From: Conus ventricosus
Taxonomy: Eukaryota; Mollusca; Gastropoda; Neogastropoda; Conidae
Direction: 5' to 3'
Assembly (NCBI GenBank): GCA_018398815.1
Contig: CM031604.1
Coordinates: forward strand, 49,845,306-49,909,305
Length of the DNA stretch: 64,000 nt
The stretch's first letter is position 1. Every line of letters begins with the position of its first letter. A model generated the notes under the pieces. That model saw only the letters and a list, made by a program, of their open reading frames with translations, had not been told where the DNA came from and did no database searches. The translations under genes and the position numbers were made by a program. This document shows, in pieces, positions 12,790 to 27,954 of the stretch.

Positions 12790-13812
12790 TTGAATATCAG
12801 CACTAACACATGAAAGTCATATAAATCCCAAGGAATGTTGTTCTTGATGATAATCTGCTCATAATTGGGGGTACTATTTTTTAGGTAAAAAGGGGCATAA
12901 TCATGCTTTTCGTGGTATGTTCACCAACATGTACATTACTCATTTATTTGTTGAGTTATTTGTTAGATTTTTTGTGGATTACTTACTTATACCCTTGTCT
13001 ACAATTTCACATCATTCAATATTGGTTTTGTTGGTTATGATGATGGTTCACACTAATAACATGTGATAAAACAGTTTTTGTTTTGGTTTCAATGTGAGAG
13101 TTTTAGAATAATTGAGCACATAAAAACCCACTAAACACAACAAAAATACCTTTTGGTGTTAGCTCAACAACATTACAAACACCTGGGATTCATATTGTTG
13201 TCAATAAATCTCCCTCTGTGTAACAATCTGTCTGTTACTGGGGGTACCCAAATTCTCCTAGAAAGGGGCATAATTTTACTATTTGGGGTAGGCTCAGTAC
13301 CTCAATTACTGCTTATGTATTTCTTTACATATGACTTAGATTTTATGGCTTCTCTTTCCTTATACTACAAACTTTGATGCTATATAACAATAATGTAGTT
13401 TTGTGAGCCATTAGGGGATGGACAGGGATACATATATTGGTGGTTTTACAAAAAGAACAGTTTTCAGGTATACATAAACAAATTGCACCATATAAAATCA
13501 GTGTAAACAATGAAAAAGTGATGTGACTAATTGTTCAACATCAGCACTAACACATGACAGTCATATAAATCCCAAGGAATGTTGTTCTTGATGACAATCT
13601 GCTCATAATTGGGGGTACTATTTGTTGGGTAAGAAGGGGCATAATCATGCTTTTCACGGTATGTTCACTAACATGTACATTATTCACCCATTTGTTGAGT
13701 TATTTGTTAGATTTTTGTGTGGATTACTTACTTATACTCTTGTCTACAATTTCACATCATTCTATATTGGTTTTGTTTGTTATGATGATGGTTCACACTA
13801 ATAACATGTGAT
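12790..13812. repeat. Direct repeat, ~270 bp well conserved within ~750 bp units
   Basis: The block CAGCACTAACACATGA...ATAACATGTGATA at about 12,790-13,073 recurs at 13,540-13,812 with few differences (for example GATAATCTG versus GACAATCTG). The sequence before each copy is also related but more diverged (GGTAGGTTCA... and GGTAGGCTCA...). It lies inside the degraded piggyBac element. Confidence 0.85.
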
Positions 13813-13863
13813 AGCACACACACACACACACGCATACATACAGTTTCCACACACACACACACA

Positions 13864-13895
<32 letters not shown>

Positions 13896-13920
13896 GAGAG
13901 AGTAAGCAGACCCACAGTTG

Positions 13921-13972
<52 letters not shown>

Positions 13973-13987
13973 ACACACACACAGCTT

Positions 13988-14021
<34 letters not shown>

Positions 14022-14198
14022 TACACATATGCACAAACACACACTAACAGTATCACACACACATGAATGTAAAAACACCACAATGATACAAAACAAAAAA
14101 ACTGCTGTGGATGAGTGCTTCTGTATTATACAAAATGAACAAACTTATATGGAAAACTTGCATACAGAAATAAATAATGCTTAGGCGAGTGCGTGCAT

Positions 14199-14272
<74 letters not shown>

Positions 14273-14278
14273 ACACAC
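13812..14278. repeat. (CA)n microsatellite cluster
   Basis: CA blocks at 13,815-13,850, 13,852-13,892, 13,922-13,982, 13,990-14,020 and 14,199-14,278 are broken by short unique pieces. Open frames across it (CVCVCV, HTHTHT) are artefacts of the repeat. Confidence 0.95.
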
Positions 14279-14618
14279 AGTCCTACCTATCCATACAGTC
14301 ATTGTTTGCCATAATTGTAGTTTCAGTAGGAAATGGGGCAAAGAAGAGAAATACAGAAAATGAATAGTCAAGGAATGAAGAATCATGTAGTAAAAACAAA
14401 AACAAAACAAAACAAACCAACAAAAGAAAAAAGAGCTACTTGCCTGAAACCAGTGTCTGGTCATGAAGGAACTGAAGACTGGAACTTTGTACAGCTGAAA
14501 ATTGGCACAGTTGACTTGCAGACCAGAATTCCCAGTCAAAACAACTGTCATTCTTTGATCAGCCGTTGCTGACCACGCCCCATGCCACGCCCCCGGCCGC
14601 TTCCACGGGACCTTCACC

Positions 14619-14974
14619 GTCGTTCTGAACCCGTACCATGTCCACCACCCCGTTCGTCAAGAAAGGAGGGGGTGCAGTGTTCGTTCACGGCACGCGTTCG
14701 GCAATTTCCGCTTCGTCGCCCACTTGACGGCGCTTTCTTTACTGATGTGTTGTGTACAGAACAGTGAAGCCACGTCATCACCAGCATGTATCTCCGATAA
14801 AAGTGGATAGTGCTGATTCCCATCCGTCTCCTCCTCATCGCTAGTATCAGGATCCGATCCTCAAAGGTCTTCTTCATCACTCTCTTGATACTTTATAACG
14901 TCATCTAAAATATCAAGGGCAGTGTGACGCTTGGAAACGGGACGCGTCGACGAAGTGCTAGGTTGAGCTGCCAT
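14619..14974 (-). pseudogene. piggyBac transposase N-terminus, in-frame stops
   Basis: The frame starts at an ATG (14,974) with MAAQPSTSSTRPVSKRHTAL and an acidic stretch (YQESDEEDL). It meets TGA at 14,861-14,863, then continues GSDPDTSDEEETDGNQHY and HISKESAVKWATKRKLPN to another stop near 14,665. Acidic Ser/Asp/Glu-rich starts are usual for piggyBac proteins. No DDE-type core follows, so this is a dead fragment of the 12,469-15,237 element. The first stop may be a CGA-to-TGA change. Confidence 0.6.
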
Positions 14975-15237
14975 CTTGACTATGCTTATCAGCTGTGACC
15001 TCTCAACTCGCAATTTGCATAACATGTGGTCAGCTGGCTGCTCGCGAGAAGGGAAAGGGGCTGTTCCTTGACACCAGTAGAAGAGGTGAGAACATTTTAG
15101 AGGGTCGTCTCCCAAGTAGATTTTTCTGCTTTCTGTTACGAAGTTAGGACGTGACACTCACGTTCGGGCGTAGCGGTTTTCTGTTTTCTGCGGCTTTCTG
15201 GACGTGCGTTACACGTTCCAGGCAGGGAAGGGGTTAA

Positions 15238-15669
15238 AATTAAACTTGTATGGTTTGCTTTGTTAAATGCTGTTTCATCTGTTGGTAAAAATCATTATGA
15301 CCAACTAAAAAACTAAATGTCAATGATTTACTAGCCACGACCGATACAGTGTGTTGTTTGTTCTTCCTTCCATGAATAATAAACAACATAGTAACAAAAT
15401 CCCTTTCCATCTACTCTGAAACAGCATTCATTATTATCCCTTATATTTAGTGCATTTTGTGAAAGATGCACACCTTGCACGCATTTGGAAGTACACGAAA
15501 GTCATAGTTATCTTAATTTAGAGAACTGCCACTGCAAGAAAAATGTTACAAATAAAACTATTAGAGAACAGTTTAAATGGCGAATACAAGCAATGAAGCA
15601 TAAAATATGAGAAATGATTGGGGATGGGGAAGTCAAAATGATGGATGTTTTTGACATCAAATCAATATC
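15238..15669. other. Intron sequence, nothing recognised
   Basis: Short AT-rich stretch between the piggyBac and hAT-like elements. Confidence 0.6.
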
Positions 15670-16239
15670 CAGGGCTTAAAACAGGAGGAAAAATCCACTG
15701 AAACTAGGGGGTCCGGGGCATGCTCCCCCGGGAAATTTTTTTTAACCGAGTGTAAATCTATGCCATTTCGCGCTTTCTGGACATAATTTCAAGAGTTATT
15801 TAGTGCATAAAAATTGCTGTAAACACATAATTATTACAGGAAGATATATTTGGGACAAGGGAAGAAGGGGTTAAACACATAATAAAATGAACACTCCCCC
15901 TTTAACTTGAGTGTTTTACAGGTGTTCACCAACTATAGTCTTTGGATGAAATCTCACTTCTGGGTTGCTTAATAAGTTTCACTTTTCAGGTTTAAATGAT
16001 CACACAATATCAAGTTTGAAGTTGGTGCACACAAAGTCAGTAACTGCATCAAACACTTTAAAGTTCAGTCTCATATATAACAGAGATCAACTTGTGGAAT
16101 CAGCACATTTTGAAAGTCACAATATCCAAATTTTGATAAATGAGAAACTTGTGGAATCAGCACATACTGAAAGTCAAATTTTGAAGTTCCTAAATTATGA
16201 TAAACACTGAAATACAGGATTTCACAAGGACACACACAA

Positions 16240-16301
<62 letters not shown>

Positions 16302-17135
16302 CTTTGTCGTTTGGGTGTTACGGTGGTGGAGGCATTAAAGAAACATTGCAAGGAACTCTGTTTCTTCTTGCTGCTTGCATTGTCTGCACTGTCTTTGCCA
16401 TCCACCTTCTTGCTTACTTGAATTTCAACCCTGTCTTTGTCTGCTCTTTCCTTGCTTTCTCCTGTCTGGCTTTCACACTCTACAATTTTTATTTCATTCT
16501 CATCCACCTTCTTGCTGACAACTTTGACTTTGATTAGTTTGAACCCTCTCTTTTTCCTTGCTACCTCCCGCCTGGCTTGCACTCTCCACATTTTCTATAT
16601 CACCCTCTTTTTCCCCCACAGGATTGCAATGTTCTATCCTGGCACGTTTTACTGCTGCTAAAGTATCTTCAGTGACCTTTCTTGTAGTTCCACTCAGCGC
16701 CTTGACGTTTGACACGTGCTTCGCTGAACGAATGTGATCAAGAGCTTTCTTCCCGCGACCACCGTAACACTTCCCTTAAGCAGTTTGCACCAAGCTAAAC
16801 CAGTGGTGCAATAACTTTGCGAAGAAAGTCTCCAATGACTTCTTCGTCAACTTTCTGAAGCGTCCACTCCCATTTCCACTTGTTTTTAATTGCAGATTCG
16901 TCAAAAGATTGACCCGCATGAACAATGTCTGCGCGCCCCGCCATTTTGTTTTTTTCCGGAAGTCCGACCGGAAACTTCTTCCAAGAATAATCAGGGGCCA
17001 TAACTTGCGCGCAGTTGCTATGAACGCTTGCAAGCCGATCACGGATACCTTGCTCCTGTCGGGTTTTTTTTTTTTTTTTTTTTGACAAACCGAAATCGCG
17101 GAATTCCGCCCAGACGCGGAACGTTTTAAGCCCTG
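15670..17135 (-). mobile_element. hAT-like DNA transposon, internally degraded
   Basis: Terminal inverted repeats CAGGGCTTAAAAC (left, plus strand) and the same 13 bp on the minus strand at the right end match perfectly. ATATC is duplicated outside (15,665-15,669 and 17,136-17,140). CAGGG termini fit the hAT superfamily, although classic hATs make 8-bp duplications, so the subgroup is uncertain. Minus-strand coding remnants start near 16,944. A (CA)n tract interrupts it at 16,229-16,300. Confidence 0.65.
16203..16944 (-). pseudogene. BED-like finger protein of the hAT-like element, broken
   Basis: From ATG 16,944: MAGRADIVHAGQSFDESAIK, NKWKWEWTLQ and IGDFLRKVIAPL. After frame changes: GGRGKKALDHIRSAKHVSN, a zinc-finger-like segment whose cysteine half is partly lost. 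Lysine/glutamate-rich sequence follows, then KQSSLQCFF, which fits a PCNA-interacting box (QxxLxxFF). NKWKWEW...FLRK...GKKAL..H is a pattern I associate with invertebrate transposon-derived fingers. At least two frameshifts; no catalytic domain remains. Confidence 0.5.
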
Positions 17136-17140
17136 ATATC

Positions 17141-19084
<1,944 letters not shown>

Positions 19085-19172
19085 GAGTTCCATTTACACC
19101 TGAAATTTTGAAATCATCCAACAGCTGCACTGACTTCTCTCTGGCAGGATCTTCTTCATCACTGTTTCGAAC
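19085..19172 (-). CDS. SRPK: SRPK exon 6
   Basis: 88 bp from acceptor CTGCAG to a weak donor GTATCC. Encodes VRNSDEEDPAREKSVQLLDD then FKISGVNGT, the beta4-beta5 part of the N-lobe. One base carries over to complete the histidine codon shared with exon 7, which fixes this unusual donor. Confidence 0.93.
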
Positions 19173-20338
19173 CTGCAGCAACATAAATGATCTGTTTAAA
19201 TACAGACACAAGCTTGAACTATTTACAGTTGTAAACAACCTGCAAACTTTACTGGGAATAAAATCTGACAGACATCCAACAGGACACACATTCATTTATA
19301 GGTTTCCACTTTACATCACATCATTGTTGACCTTCCATTTTGTTTAGAATAATCAAATTTTACTACTCACTGGCAGTTCTTGAACGTCATCAAAACACAT
19401 GAAACTAAAAATGGAATTTTTACCTTTTCCACAATTATTCAGTATTCAAAGCACAAGTTTTCAGAATTCTGAAGCAAAACTCAGAATGTAAACAGGATGT
19501 CCAATACATATTTTCTCCTATGCACCTAGAGAGAATTAGTTTCTAGAGACAAATACAAAATATCTGACTGTTACTGTTCTTATATAGCAGACAATGACTT
19601 TCACAGTGTTAATATATTCTTGTGTGTTTTCGGTTTGTACTTTTTCTTGCTTTGTAAATGCTTCAAGCTCCTTACTTTTTCAGGAGGTAAGCATACGGGC
19701 AAGCATGTCTAAAAATCCTCCTTTCATGTTAACACTAGAAAGTTCTGAACCACACAGATCTTCACAATCAGAAAAAACACCACCATACTCATTCAAGAGT
19801 TCCGATTCTGCTCAATGACCAGCAGACAAAAATGATGCGTGACAATCTGACCCTATTGTACTGGGTCAACCACATGGATAGCATATTTGAAATATAACAC
19901 AATTAGTCATTTCATGATGTTCAGATGCTTTCTTGTGAAAAAAAATCTATTTTCATAGCGGTTCTGACAAATGCATAGCAATGTAGCATGCAATAAATTC
20001 ACTGGTAGACAATGGACATTCGGTTGCAGTTGGCAGCTCTGCAAGGGTAGAGTTTTCAGATGTGATGCAATTTATGCTGGAAGACACCCGCAAAACCCCA
20101 TCCCACTTCCTGGCATCTCCACTATGATCTTTATCAAAATGGACATAAGCCAACAAATGATAAAACAGGAATGAGACCAAGACTGAAAATCACAAATGAG
20201 ATAGGGATGACACTGAAAATTACTATAAATACATTTAAATTAAAAACAACTAAAAAAAAAAAGCCATACTCAAGAAAGTGCAAACTCCAAAAGAATCATA
20301 GCTGACAGGACTTCTCAAACCTAAACTGACAAACATCA
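19173..20338. other. SRPK intron 5, 3' part; nothing recognised
   Basis: AT-rich with no recognised coding or repeat structure. Confidence 0.6.
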
Positions 20339-20711
20339 TTAACCCTTAAAGCGCGTTTTAAAATAAAACAGTGTTCAAAGAATTGTAGTTAAAATCAAAG
20401 ACCTCACAGTGCACGCTACCCTTAATCTGTTATAGGGCATTTCTATACTTTCTATTCAAGCTAGATAAGTAAACCTATACATTTTTGGAAACTAGAGACC
20501 CTGCAGATTATGGCAATGATAACAAAAACAGTGTACCTGCAATGTAGTTGAAGATGTTTTCCAGAATGTATCAAAGGAATTTTTTGCACACTTGATCACA
20601 AAAAGTCACTTTTATGTTTGGATTGTCACAGTTCACCAGTCACAATGTCCACACATACACAACCAGCAGAAAAAGAAAGCACAATATGTCCTGTACAAGT
20701 CTGGGAAAGAT

Positions 20712-22364
20712 CTAGTGCCTTAGCCTCCTGTGGTAGGCACCAAAGCACTCTGGGCAGAGTCCCACATCACAGCCGCCGCACTGCCATCCTGACCGAACCC
20801 GAGCTGCATGTCCATTCACACAGTTCCTCTTCCTGCCCACTGGCAGCTTGACCAGGTCATGGCCTTCAAGGGGATGAGGAGCTGCCTGAGGTTCTTGGGG
20901 TAGAACTTGAGGGTTGGCCATTGCAGCTTGCATCTGGGCAGCTGTACGCCTTCGCCGCACAACTTTGTGAGGTGGAAAGAAATTTCCAGCCAGGCTTTCC
21001 ACCAGATCAACATTGAAGAGGTATCTGGACAGTTTGGGAGCATGGATGGTATTCTCACTGTACAACAAGTAGCTATTGACAATAGCTCTGCCAAACAGGG
21101 AAAACACCAGCTTCAGTGTCCACTTGAGGGTTTTCCTCTCCATGAGGTACTTGTAGAGTTTTGCATCGCCAAGGTCCACTCCTCCCATGGTTTTGTTGTA
21201 GAGAGCTACAACATGAGGCCTCCGTTGTACTCTACCTCTTCTGTTCCTCACTTCAGCAAAACCACTATGGCAGCTTGTTGAGAGTAGCACGGGCTTATTT
21301 CTCCCATCTTGGTAGGTCACACAGAGGAGGGGTCCCTTTCGCCTCTCCGTCACCTCCTGGTTCCTCAACCTTCTTGCGATGGCTGCCTTGGGAAGACCTT
21401 TCCTGTGGGTCCTCACAGTTCCTGTAGCTTTGGTGTGCTGACCATAGAGGTCTGGAACAGTATAGGTGAGGAGAAGTAATTGTCCAGACAGAGATGGTGC
21501 CCTCTGTTCAAAAAGCCAGTCGCTTGCATCAGGCGCATCACAAGAGCATAGGTGGCTCCATGCTCATGTCTAACATCCCCAGGATTGTGAGCTCCTTTAC
21601 AGACCTCAAACCTACAAAGGTAGCCATTGGTGCTGTCTGAGAGGCACCAAAGCTTGATGCCAAAGCGGGCATGCCTTTTATTTAGCATGAACTGTCGGAT
21701 ATGGGGTGTCTTGCCTCTGTACCCGACCATACTTTCATCCACACAGATGTCCTCATGAGGGTGGTAGAAGTACAGGAACTTCTGGTTGAAATGATCCAGA
21801 ACAGGTTGAACCTTGTACAGTTTGTACCCAGGATCCTGCTGGTCTGGTATGTTGGCGTTGTCTGCAAAGTGCAGAAACTTCAGCAGAAGCTGAAAGCGGT
21901 CACGGTTGAAGTGCATGTTGAAGAAGGGCGTAGACTGGCTCGGATGGACAGAGTCCCAGAAATAGTCAATCCTCTTTTTTGGAATCAAACCCATGTTGAT
22001 AACAATTCCCAAAAATGCTCTTATTTCTGGAACAGTTGTAGGGCCTTGTCTGATCCACTGGTGGACCCTGGACCTTGGCGTGTTCCTCAGATAGTCTTGA
22101 TGTTCAGCTATGAATTGTTCAGCGTATCTGTTGGTCTCTGTGACCAGATGTTGAAGAAAGTCCTCTGAGAAGAACAGATTGAAGTAGTCCAAGGGTCTGG
22201 CATCAGGGGTGGGGCATGCTTGGGGCCAGGAACAGCAGTGAAGGGGACAGGAGGAGGCCCAGGGTCCTCACCAATGACGGGCAGCCACACGCCTCCCACA
22301 GCGCCAGCTCCCTCTTCCTCCTCAGCATCACTGTCTTCAGCATCACTATGCTCACTCTCAAGGT
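20712..22364 (-). CDS. piggyBac transposase, exon 2 (two frameshifts)
   Basis: Cut-and-paste transposase of the DDE_Tnp_1_7 (PGBD) family. After acceptor TTGCAG come an acidic lead and the start of the core (DYFNLFFSEDFLQHLVTETN). The catalytic aspartates are visible in ICVDESMVGYRGK, HLCLDNYFSS and TMGGVDLGD. The C-terminus is a cysteine-rich finger (NCVNGHAARV, CGGCDVGLCPECFGAYH) as in typical piggyBac proteins. Frames change near 22,208 (in a CCCC run) and near 21,450, each by one missing base. Otherwise all domains are intact, so the element is either recently disabled or affected by sequencing indels. Confidence 0.9.
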
Positions 22365-22959
22365 CTGCAATGAAACAGAGGAAATGCTATTTGTCAGTAT
22401 TTTGCCTCATAATTTGTATATAATTTAGGAGCATTCATGTTTTGAAAGTTCAACAATTATAAGATATGAAATGTTGTTTGCATTTTCCCTTCTATAATTT
22501 TACTGTATAATTATTCAAGTTTAAAAAAGAAAAAATTGAAGTTTGGAAAGGTATATTATCAATTCAGCACTGTAAATGTTTTTCTGTAATACCATTTAGA
22601 TTTGATGAAGAAAACAGGTAATAAATTACAAACATTTGATAGATGCCACACCCACTTTTATTTTTCATAAAACAAAACAAATCACTACATTACATTACTT
22701 ATCTGTAACACTGATCTATATCATTATCTCCTTTCAACACCTTTTTAGTTTTAGATCACTCAAAAATAATTTTAAAAATCGTGTTATTTGGCTTCTTATT
22801 GACCAGAAATAAAAGTGTCAGTGAATTCCGACACCAAAGTCATAACCACACCACTACCATCACCCTAGTGGCGTACACGCCAATTCTAACTAACCAACAG
22901 CTACACTTAACAAGTCTCCGATCACGATCTTTCAAAACAATCCAAGTTTTTCCACTTAC

Positions 22960-23068
22960 CAGCTTCGCTGTCGTCACTGCTGCTGTCAACAACTGACTCC
23001 TCACTTGTATCAGATGAACTCAGCTGATCATCAACAGAAAAATCGGGGTCACTTTCAGAATCACTCAT
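22960..23068 (-). CDS. piggyBac transposase, exon 1
   Basis: ATG at 23,068 opens MSDSESDPDFSVDDQLSSSD, an acidic Ser-rich start usual for piggyBac proteins. The donor CTG/GTAAGT at 22,960 leaves one base. The acceptor at 22,364 supplies AC to give Asp, continuing LESEHSDAEDSDAEEEE. Phase agreement and composition support this 595-bp intron within the transposon. Confidence 0.8.
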
Positions 23069-23114
23069 TTTGATAAAGTTGATCAAGAAAGTTATAAAAG
23101 TCGGTCGCCATTCA

Positions 23115-24185
<1,071 letters not shown>

Positions 24186-24919
24186 CCTTAACAAATGGGC
24201 TTCAGACATCCTTCCTCAAATTTCCTGACAAAAGCAGCATAAATCTACTGATGGGCCTCAGATATCCTCGCTCAAATTTCCTGATAAAAGCAGCATAAGT
24301 CTACTGATGGGCCTCAGATATCCTTGCTCAAATTTCCTGACAAAAGCAGCATAAATCTACTGATGGGCCTCAGATATCCTCGCTCAAATTTCCTGACAAA
24401 AGCAGCATAAGTCTACTGATGGGCCTCAGATATCCTTGCTCAAATTTCCTGACAAAAGCAGCATAAATCTACTGATGGGCCTCAGATATCCTCGCTCAAA
24501 TTTCCTGACAAAAGCAGCATAAATCTACTGATGGGCCTCAGATATCCTCGCTCAAATTTCCTGACAAAAGCAGCATAAGTCTACTGATGGGCCTCAGATA
24601 TCCTCGCTCAAATTTCCTGACAAAAGCAGCATAAATCTACTGATGGGCCTCAGATATCCTTGCTCAAATTTCCTGACAAAAGCAGCATAAATCTACTGAT
24701 GGGCCTCAGATATAATCGCTCAAATTTCCTGACAAAAGCAGCATAAATCTACTGATGGGCCTCAGATATAATCGCTCAAATTTCCTGACAAAAGCAGCAT
24801 AAATCTACTGATGGGCCTCAGATATAATCGCTCAAATTTCCTGACAAAAGCAGCATAAATCTACTGATGGGCCTCAGATATCCTCGCTCAAATTTCCTGA
24901 CAAAAGCAGCATAAGTCTA
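24186..24919. repeat. 56-bp tandem satellite, ~13 copies
   Basis: The unit AAATCTACTGATGGGCCTCA + GATATCCTCGCTCAAATTTC + CTGACAAAAGCAGCAT repeats with a strict 56-bp period. Units differ by AAAT/AAGT, CCTCG/CCTTG and, in three consecutive units near 24,707-24,835, TATAATCG for TATCCTCG. The first unit is the most diverged. Blocks of identical variants indicate recent local expansion. Confidence 0.97.
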
Positions 24920-24928
24920 TCGCTTCAA

Positions 24929-24999
24929 CCTGGCTGAAACTGGGATATCTTATGATATGAAGCATAGAGTACATCCCTCATGTTTTGCAGTCTCATACT
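24929..24999 (+). mobile_element. SINE fragment (internal segment)
   Basis: CCTGGCTGAAACTGGGATAT, AAGCATAGAGTACATCCCTC and GCAGTCTCA parallel the SINE body (CCTGGTTGACGCCGGATAT, AAGCGTAGAGTACAGCCCTG, TAGTCTCAG). It lies immediately after the satellite, so the array may have grown next to or within an old SINE. Confidence 0.5.
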
Positions 25000-26008
25000 A
25001 GCTTATGTGACCTTGCATTTGTCCATTGTATAAAAAAACTGAGAAAAGATTGTGTTCTCTGGTGGTATACAAACACTGAGAAAAGCATGTGCTCCCTATC
25101 TACCAGATGTGTAATATCCTCATCTGCATGTTATTCTTTAACAGTGTTTGCACATGATCTGCATTTTGTTATGTGTGTCTCCTCCTCTCTGCCTTTCAAT
25201 CTTTTATCAAAAACAAATGACAATGTTCACATTACATGAATGCGTCACACATGTAAAACCTTACTAAAACTAACAAACAAATGTGTATATACGTGTGTGT
25301 GTGTGTGTGTGTGTGTTCCTGTGTGTGTGTGTATATTACCTCTATCATTACATGCATGAAGAAGTGCGCATTAAAGAAAACTGTCCTGAAGTTAGGTGTC
25401 AGTTCTGCCATATCTGCATACCATAAAATGTAAAATCAAATATTTGGCTAACTGATTCAATGATAAAACTGATAAAACTTTTTCTGCATTCAATCACCAT
25501 TTCTCTGACTATTTTTACATAAATCAATATTCAAACCATTCCAGACTGAATACTCGATCGATGATATAATAAAGTGAACAGTCTTGGCATTCATTTCCTG
25601 TCTTTGCATAATGTACAACAGTTCAAAGGTTGTAGGATGCAATAAACAAGGCCTATGCTTATCCCTGCCTTTCTTTCACAGTATGACTATAATCTACTTT
25701 AAAAGAATTAAAACCTGAAAATATCACAAATCTGTACTAAGAACTCCAAACACTGACCAGCTATGAATCATCTTTAAGAACATGAGAATAAAGCAAGACG
25801 AAGAAACATCCCATCTCATGCTAGCATGAATCCATAAAACCATCCCTCCCCCGTTAATCAAACACTAATAGTTGTAAGCAGCAAACCTCAGTCTATATCT
25901 TTAACAACCATCACCAAGTTATAAACTGCACCAAACCTGACAGCCAACCAAACAGAACCACAGTCTCCAAACCAACCCACAAAACCAAGACAAATATGTG
26001 TCAGGTGG
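25000..26008. other. SRPK intron 4, nothing recognised
   Basis: Contains a short (GT)n at about 25,292-25,333. Otherwise unique AT-rich sequence. Confidence 0.6.
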
Positions 26009-26868
26009 CACCAGCCGCCGTGGCGAAGTGGTTAGCGCCACGGACTCCCGGCTGGGAGGTCGTGGGTTCGAATCTCATCAGAGTCATGTGGGTTTTTTCT
26101 GCCCCTACCGGCTCCTGCCCAGAGTTGATTTTGCTGCGGACTCAGTTGGGAAGACTGGGACCACACAGTCGAGTTCCATCCACTTAATGGATGTGTTTCT
26201 GAGAGTGTTGCTCAAATTTCTTGACCAACACTGCAGGTGCCTGTATTTCTCGGGCCTGGTTGACGCCGGATATATTATGAAAGGAAGCGTAGAGTACAGC
26301 CCTGTCATGTAGTCTCAGACCGAAATGGAAATCCGTAGCATCATCTTAATCATCCTCATTCTCATCGATTAGCATTAAAAAAAAAATGTTTCAAATTCTG
26401 TGGCCCTTCATGCCCTGCTCTCATGGTGACCTCAATTTCGATGTCCTCTCCACATCTGTGGCCTTGGTTTCGTTCCGTCGGGGTCACCGGTATTGGCGAG
26501 TCCATGGAGGCTGTTGTTGGACGGACATGGTGGTGCCCTCCGGAGGGAGAGCTTACTCATGCCGGCTCCGCGACTAAGCAATTATTGTCGTCAGTAGGGG
26601 GCTTAGTAGGTGGTGTCCTGCGTATATTAGATCAGAACAGGCGCCACTAAAACACCACCAAAGTGACTCGCAGCAGTGCAGTGTCTCCTCTGGTGGGTTG
26701 CCTCTTGACGACTTGACACTGACTGCTCCCTGTGGATGGCCGGTGCCGGGGCTGCGGCGGGGCCGACCGGGCTGTGGCTGTGGACGGTGTCGGAATGAGC
26801 AGCTAGGTGCACTGCCTTTGAGGTGGCGCAGAGGTTGGGACAGCAAAAAAAAAAAAAAAAAAAAAAAA
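26009..26868 (+). mobile_element. tRNA-headed SINE, copy C (best preserved)
   Basis: The head starts ACCAGCCGCCGTGGCGAAGT with box A-like GTGGCGAAGTGGTTAGC and box B-like GGGTTCGAATCTC. The body includes CGACTAAGCAATTATTGTCG and AGGTGGCGCAGAGGTTGGGA. It ends GACAGC followed by 24 A residues. The clean poly-A indicates a relatively young insertion, and an imperfect flank repeat (TGTCAGGTGG / TGACAGGAAG) may be its target duplication. Not a functional tRNA: the anticodon arm is degenerate and no acceptor stem forms. Confidence 0.88.
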
Positions 26869-27005
26869 GAAACCAGAATGGCTGACAGGAAGATGCAGAA
26901 ATGCTAATAATAAACACATGCTATGATGCCTTGGATTTGCAGGAGAAAAAGAAGGTGGAGCAAATATTCAAAATCAAATGTCATCAAAGAAAAGAACAAG
27001 AGAAA

Positions 27006-27006
<1 letters not shown>

Positions 27007-27055
<49 letters not shown>
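27007..27055. repeat. (GT)n microsatellite
   Basis: About 24 units, uninterrupted, in SRPK intron 4. Confidence 0.95.
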
Positions 27056-27056
<1 letters not shown>

Positions 27057-27205
27057 TCCATCTTAACAATACCACGCAACTGTGCTGCTGTTGATTCCGG
27101 GGCAGAGGAAGTATTTTATTTCAATGTGTTTTCTTGGTGATGTGATGTTTATTGTGTAGACTTTGAAGATAACATTTTTCAGTCAGTTTGATGAATTCTG
27201 GATCA

Positions 27206-27625
<420 letters not shown>

Positions 27626-27732
27626 TTATCTTACACATGGCTGCCTTGTCAGAAACAAAGAGAACTGGTTCTAGATATATAGGCCTAAAAAAAAATTCTC
27701 TGTTCCTGAACTTAAAGTACAAGTGTAGGAGT

Positions 27733-27759
27733 GGGGGGGGGGGGGGGGGGGGGGGGGGC
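27733..27759. repeat. Poly-G tract
   Basis: About 27 G residues in SRPK intron 3. Confidence 0.85.
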
Positions 27760-27954
27760 ATCATTTCCCTAAATGCTGGTGTTTATAAAGAGGCTTCGAC
27801 CAAACAACAATAAAGGCAGTCTTCTTAATCCAAATCTATTCTTGATTCCTTGATTATAACCACTTCTCTATCTAGTCAAGACTACATCCCCTAATTTTTT
27901 TTTAGCTTTGATCAAGTGCTGAAATATCTTGTCTCACTTGCATAATTTCTGGAC

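Larger units (their letters stand above)
12469..15237 (-). mobile_element. Degraded piggyBac element with TTAA ends
   Basis: TTAA-CCCCTTCACTGCC at the left and, reverse-complemented, TTAA-CCCCTTCCCTGCC at the right give 13-bp terminal inverted repeats (12 of 13 match) next to TTAA target duplications, the piggyBac signature. Near the right end the minus strand keeps the start of a transposase (see 14,619-14,974). The middle and C-terminal catalytic regions are missing. In their place are two diverged ~750 bp tandem units (12,5xx-13,2xx and 13,28x-13,81x) and a long (CA)n cluster. The element lies in the 6.7 kb SRPK intron 7. Confidence 0.75.

Noticed and set aside
13752..14274. Open frames of Cys/Val or His/Thr repeats
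   Set aside because: They are translations of (CA)n/(GT)n tracts; the same applies at 16,190-16,300, 31,990-32,290, 37,080-37,300 and 37,650-38,020.
20712..22192. Two separate transposase genes
   Set aside because: The two frames are one piggyBac transposase split by a single-base shift near 21,450; motifs continue in order.
24186..24919. CRISPR-like array
   Set aside because: Unit is a contiguous 56-bp satellite without distinct spacers, in a eukaryotic intron.
26011..26090. tRNA gene
   Set aside because: Box A and box B are present but this is the head of a ~850-bp SINE with degenerate arms, repeated in copies A and B.
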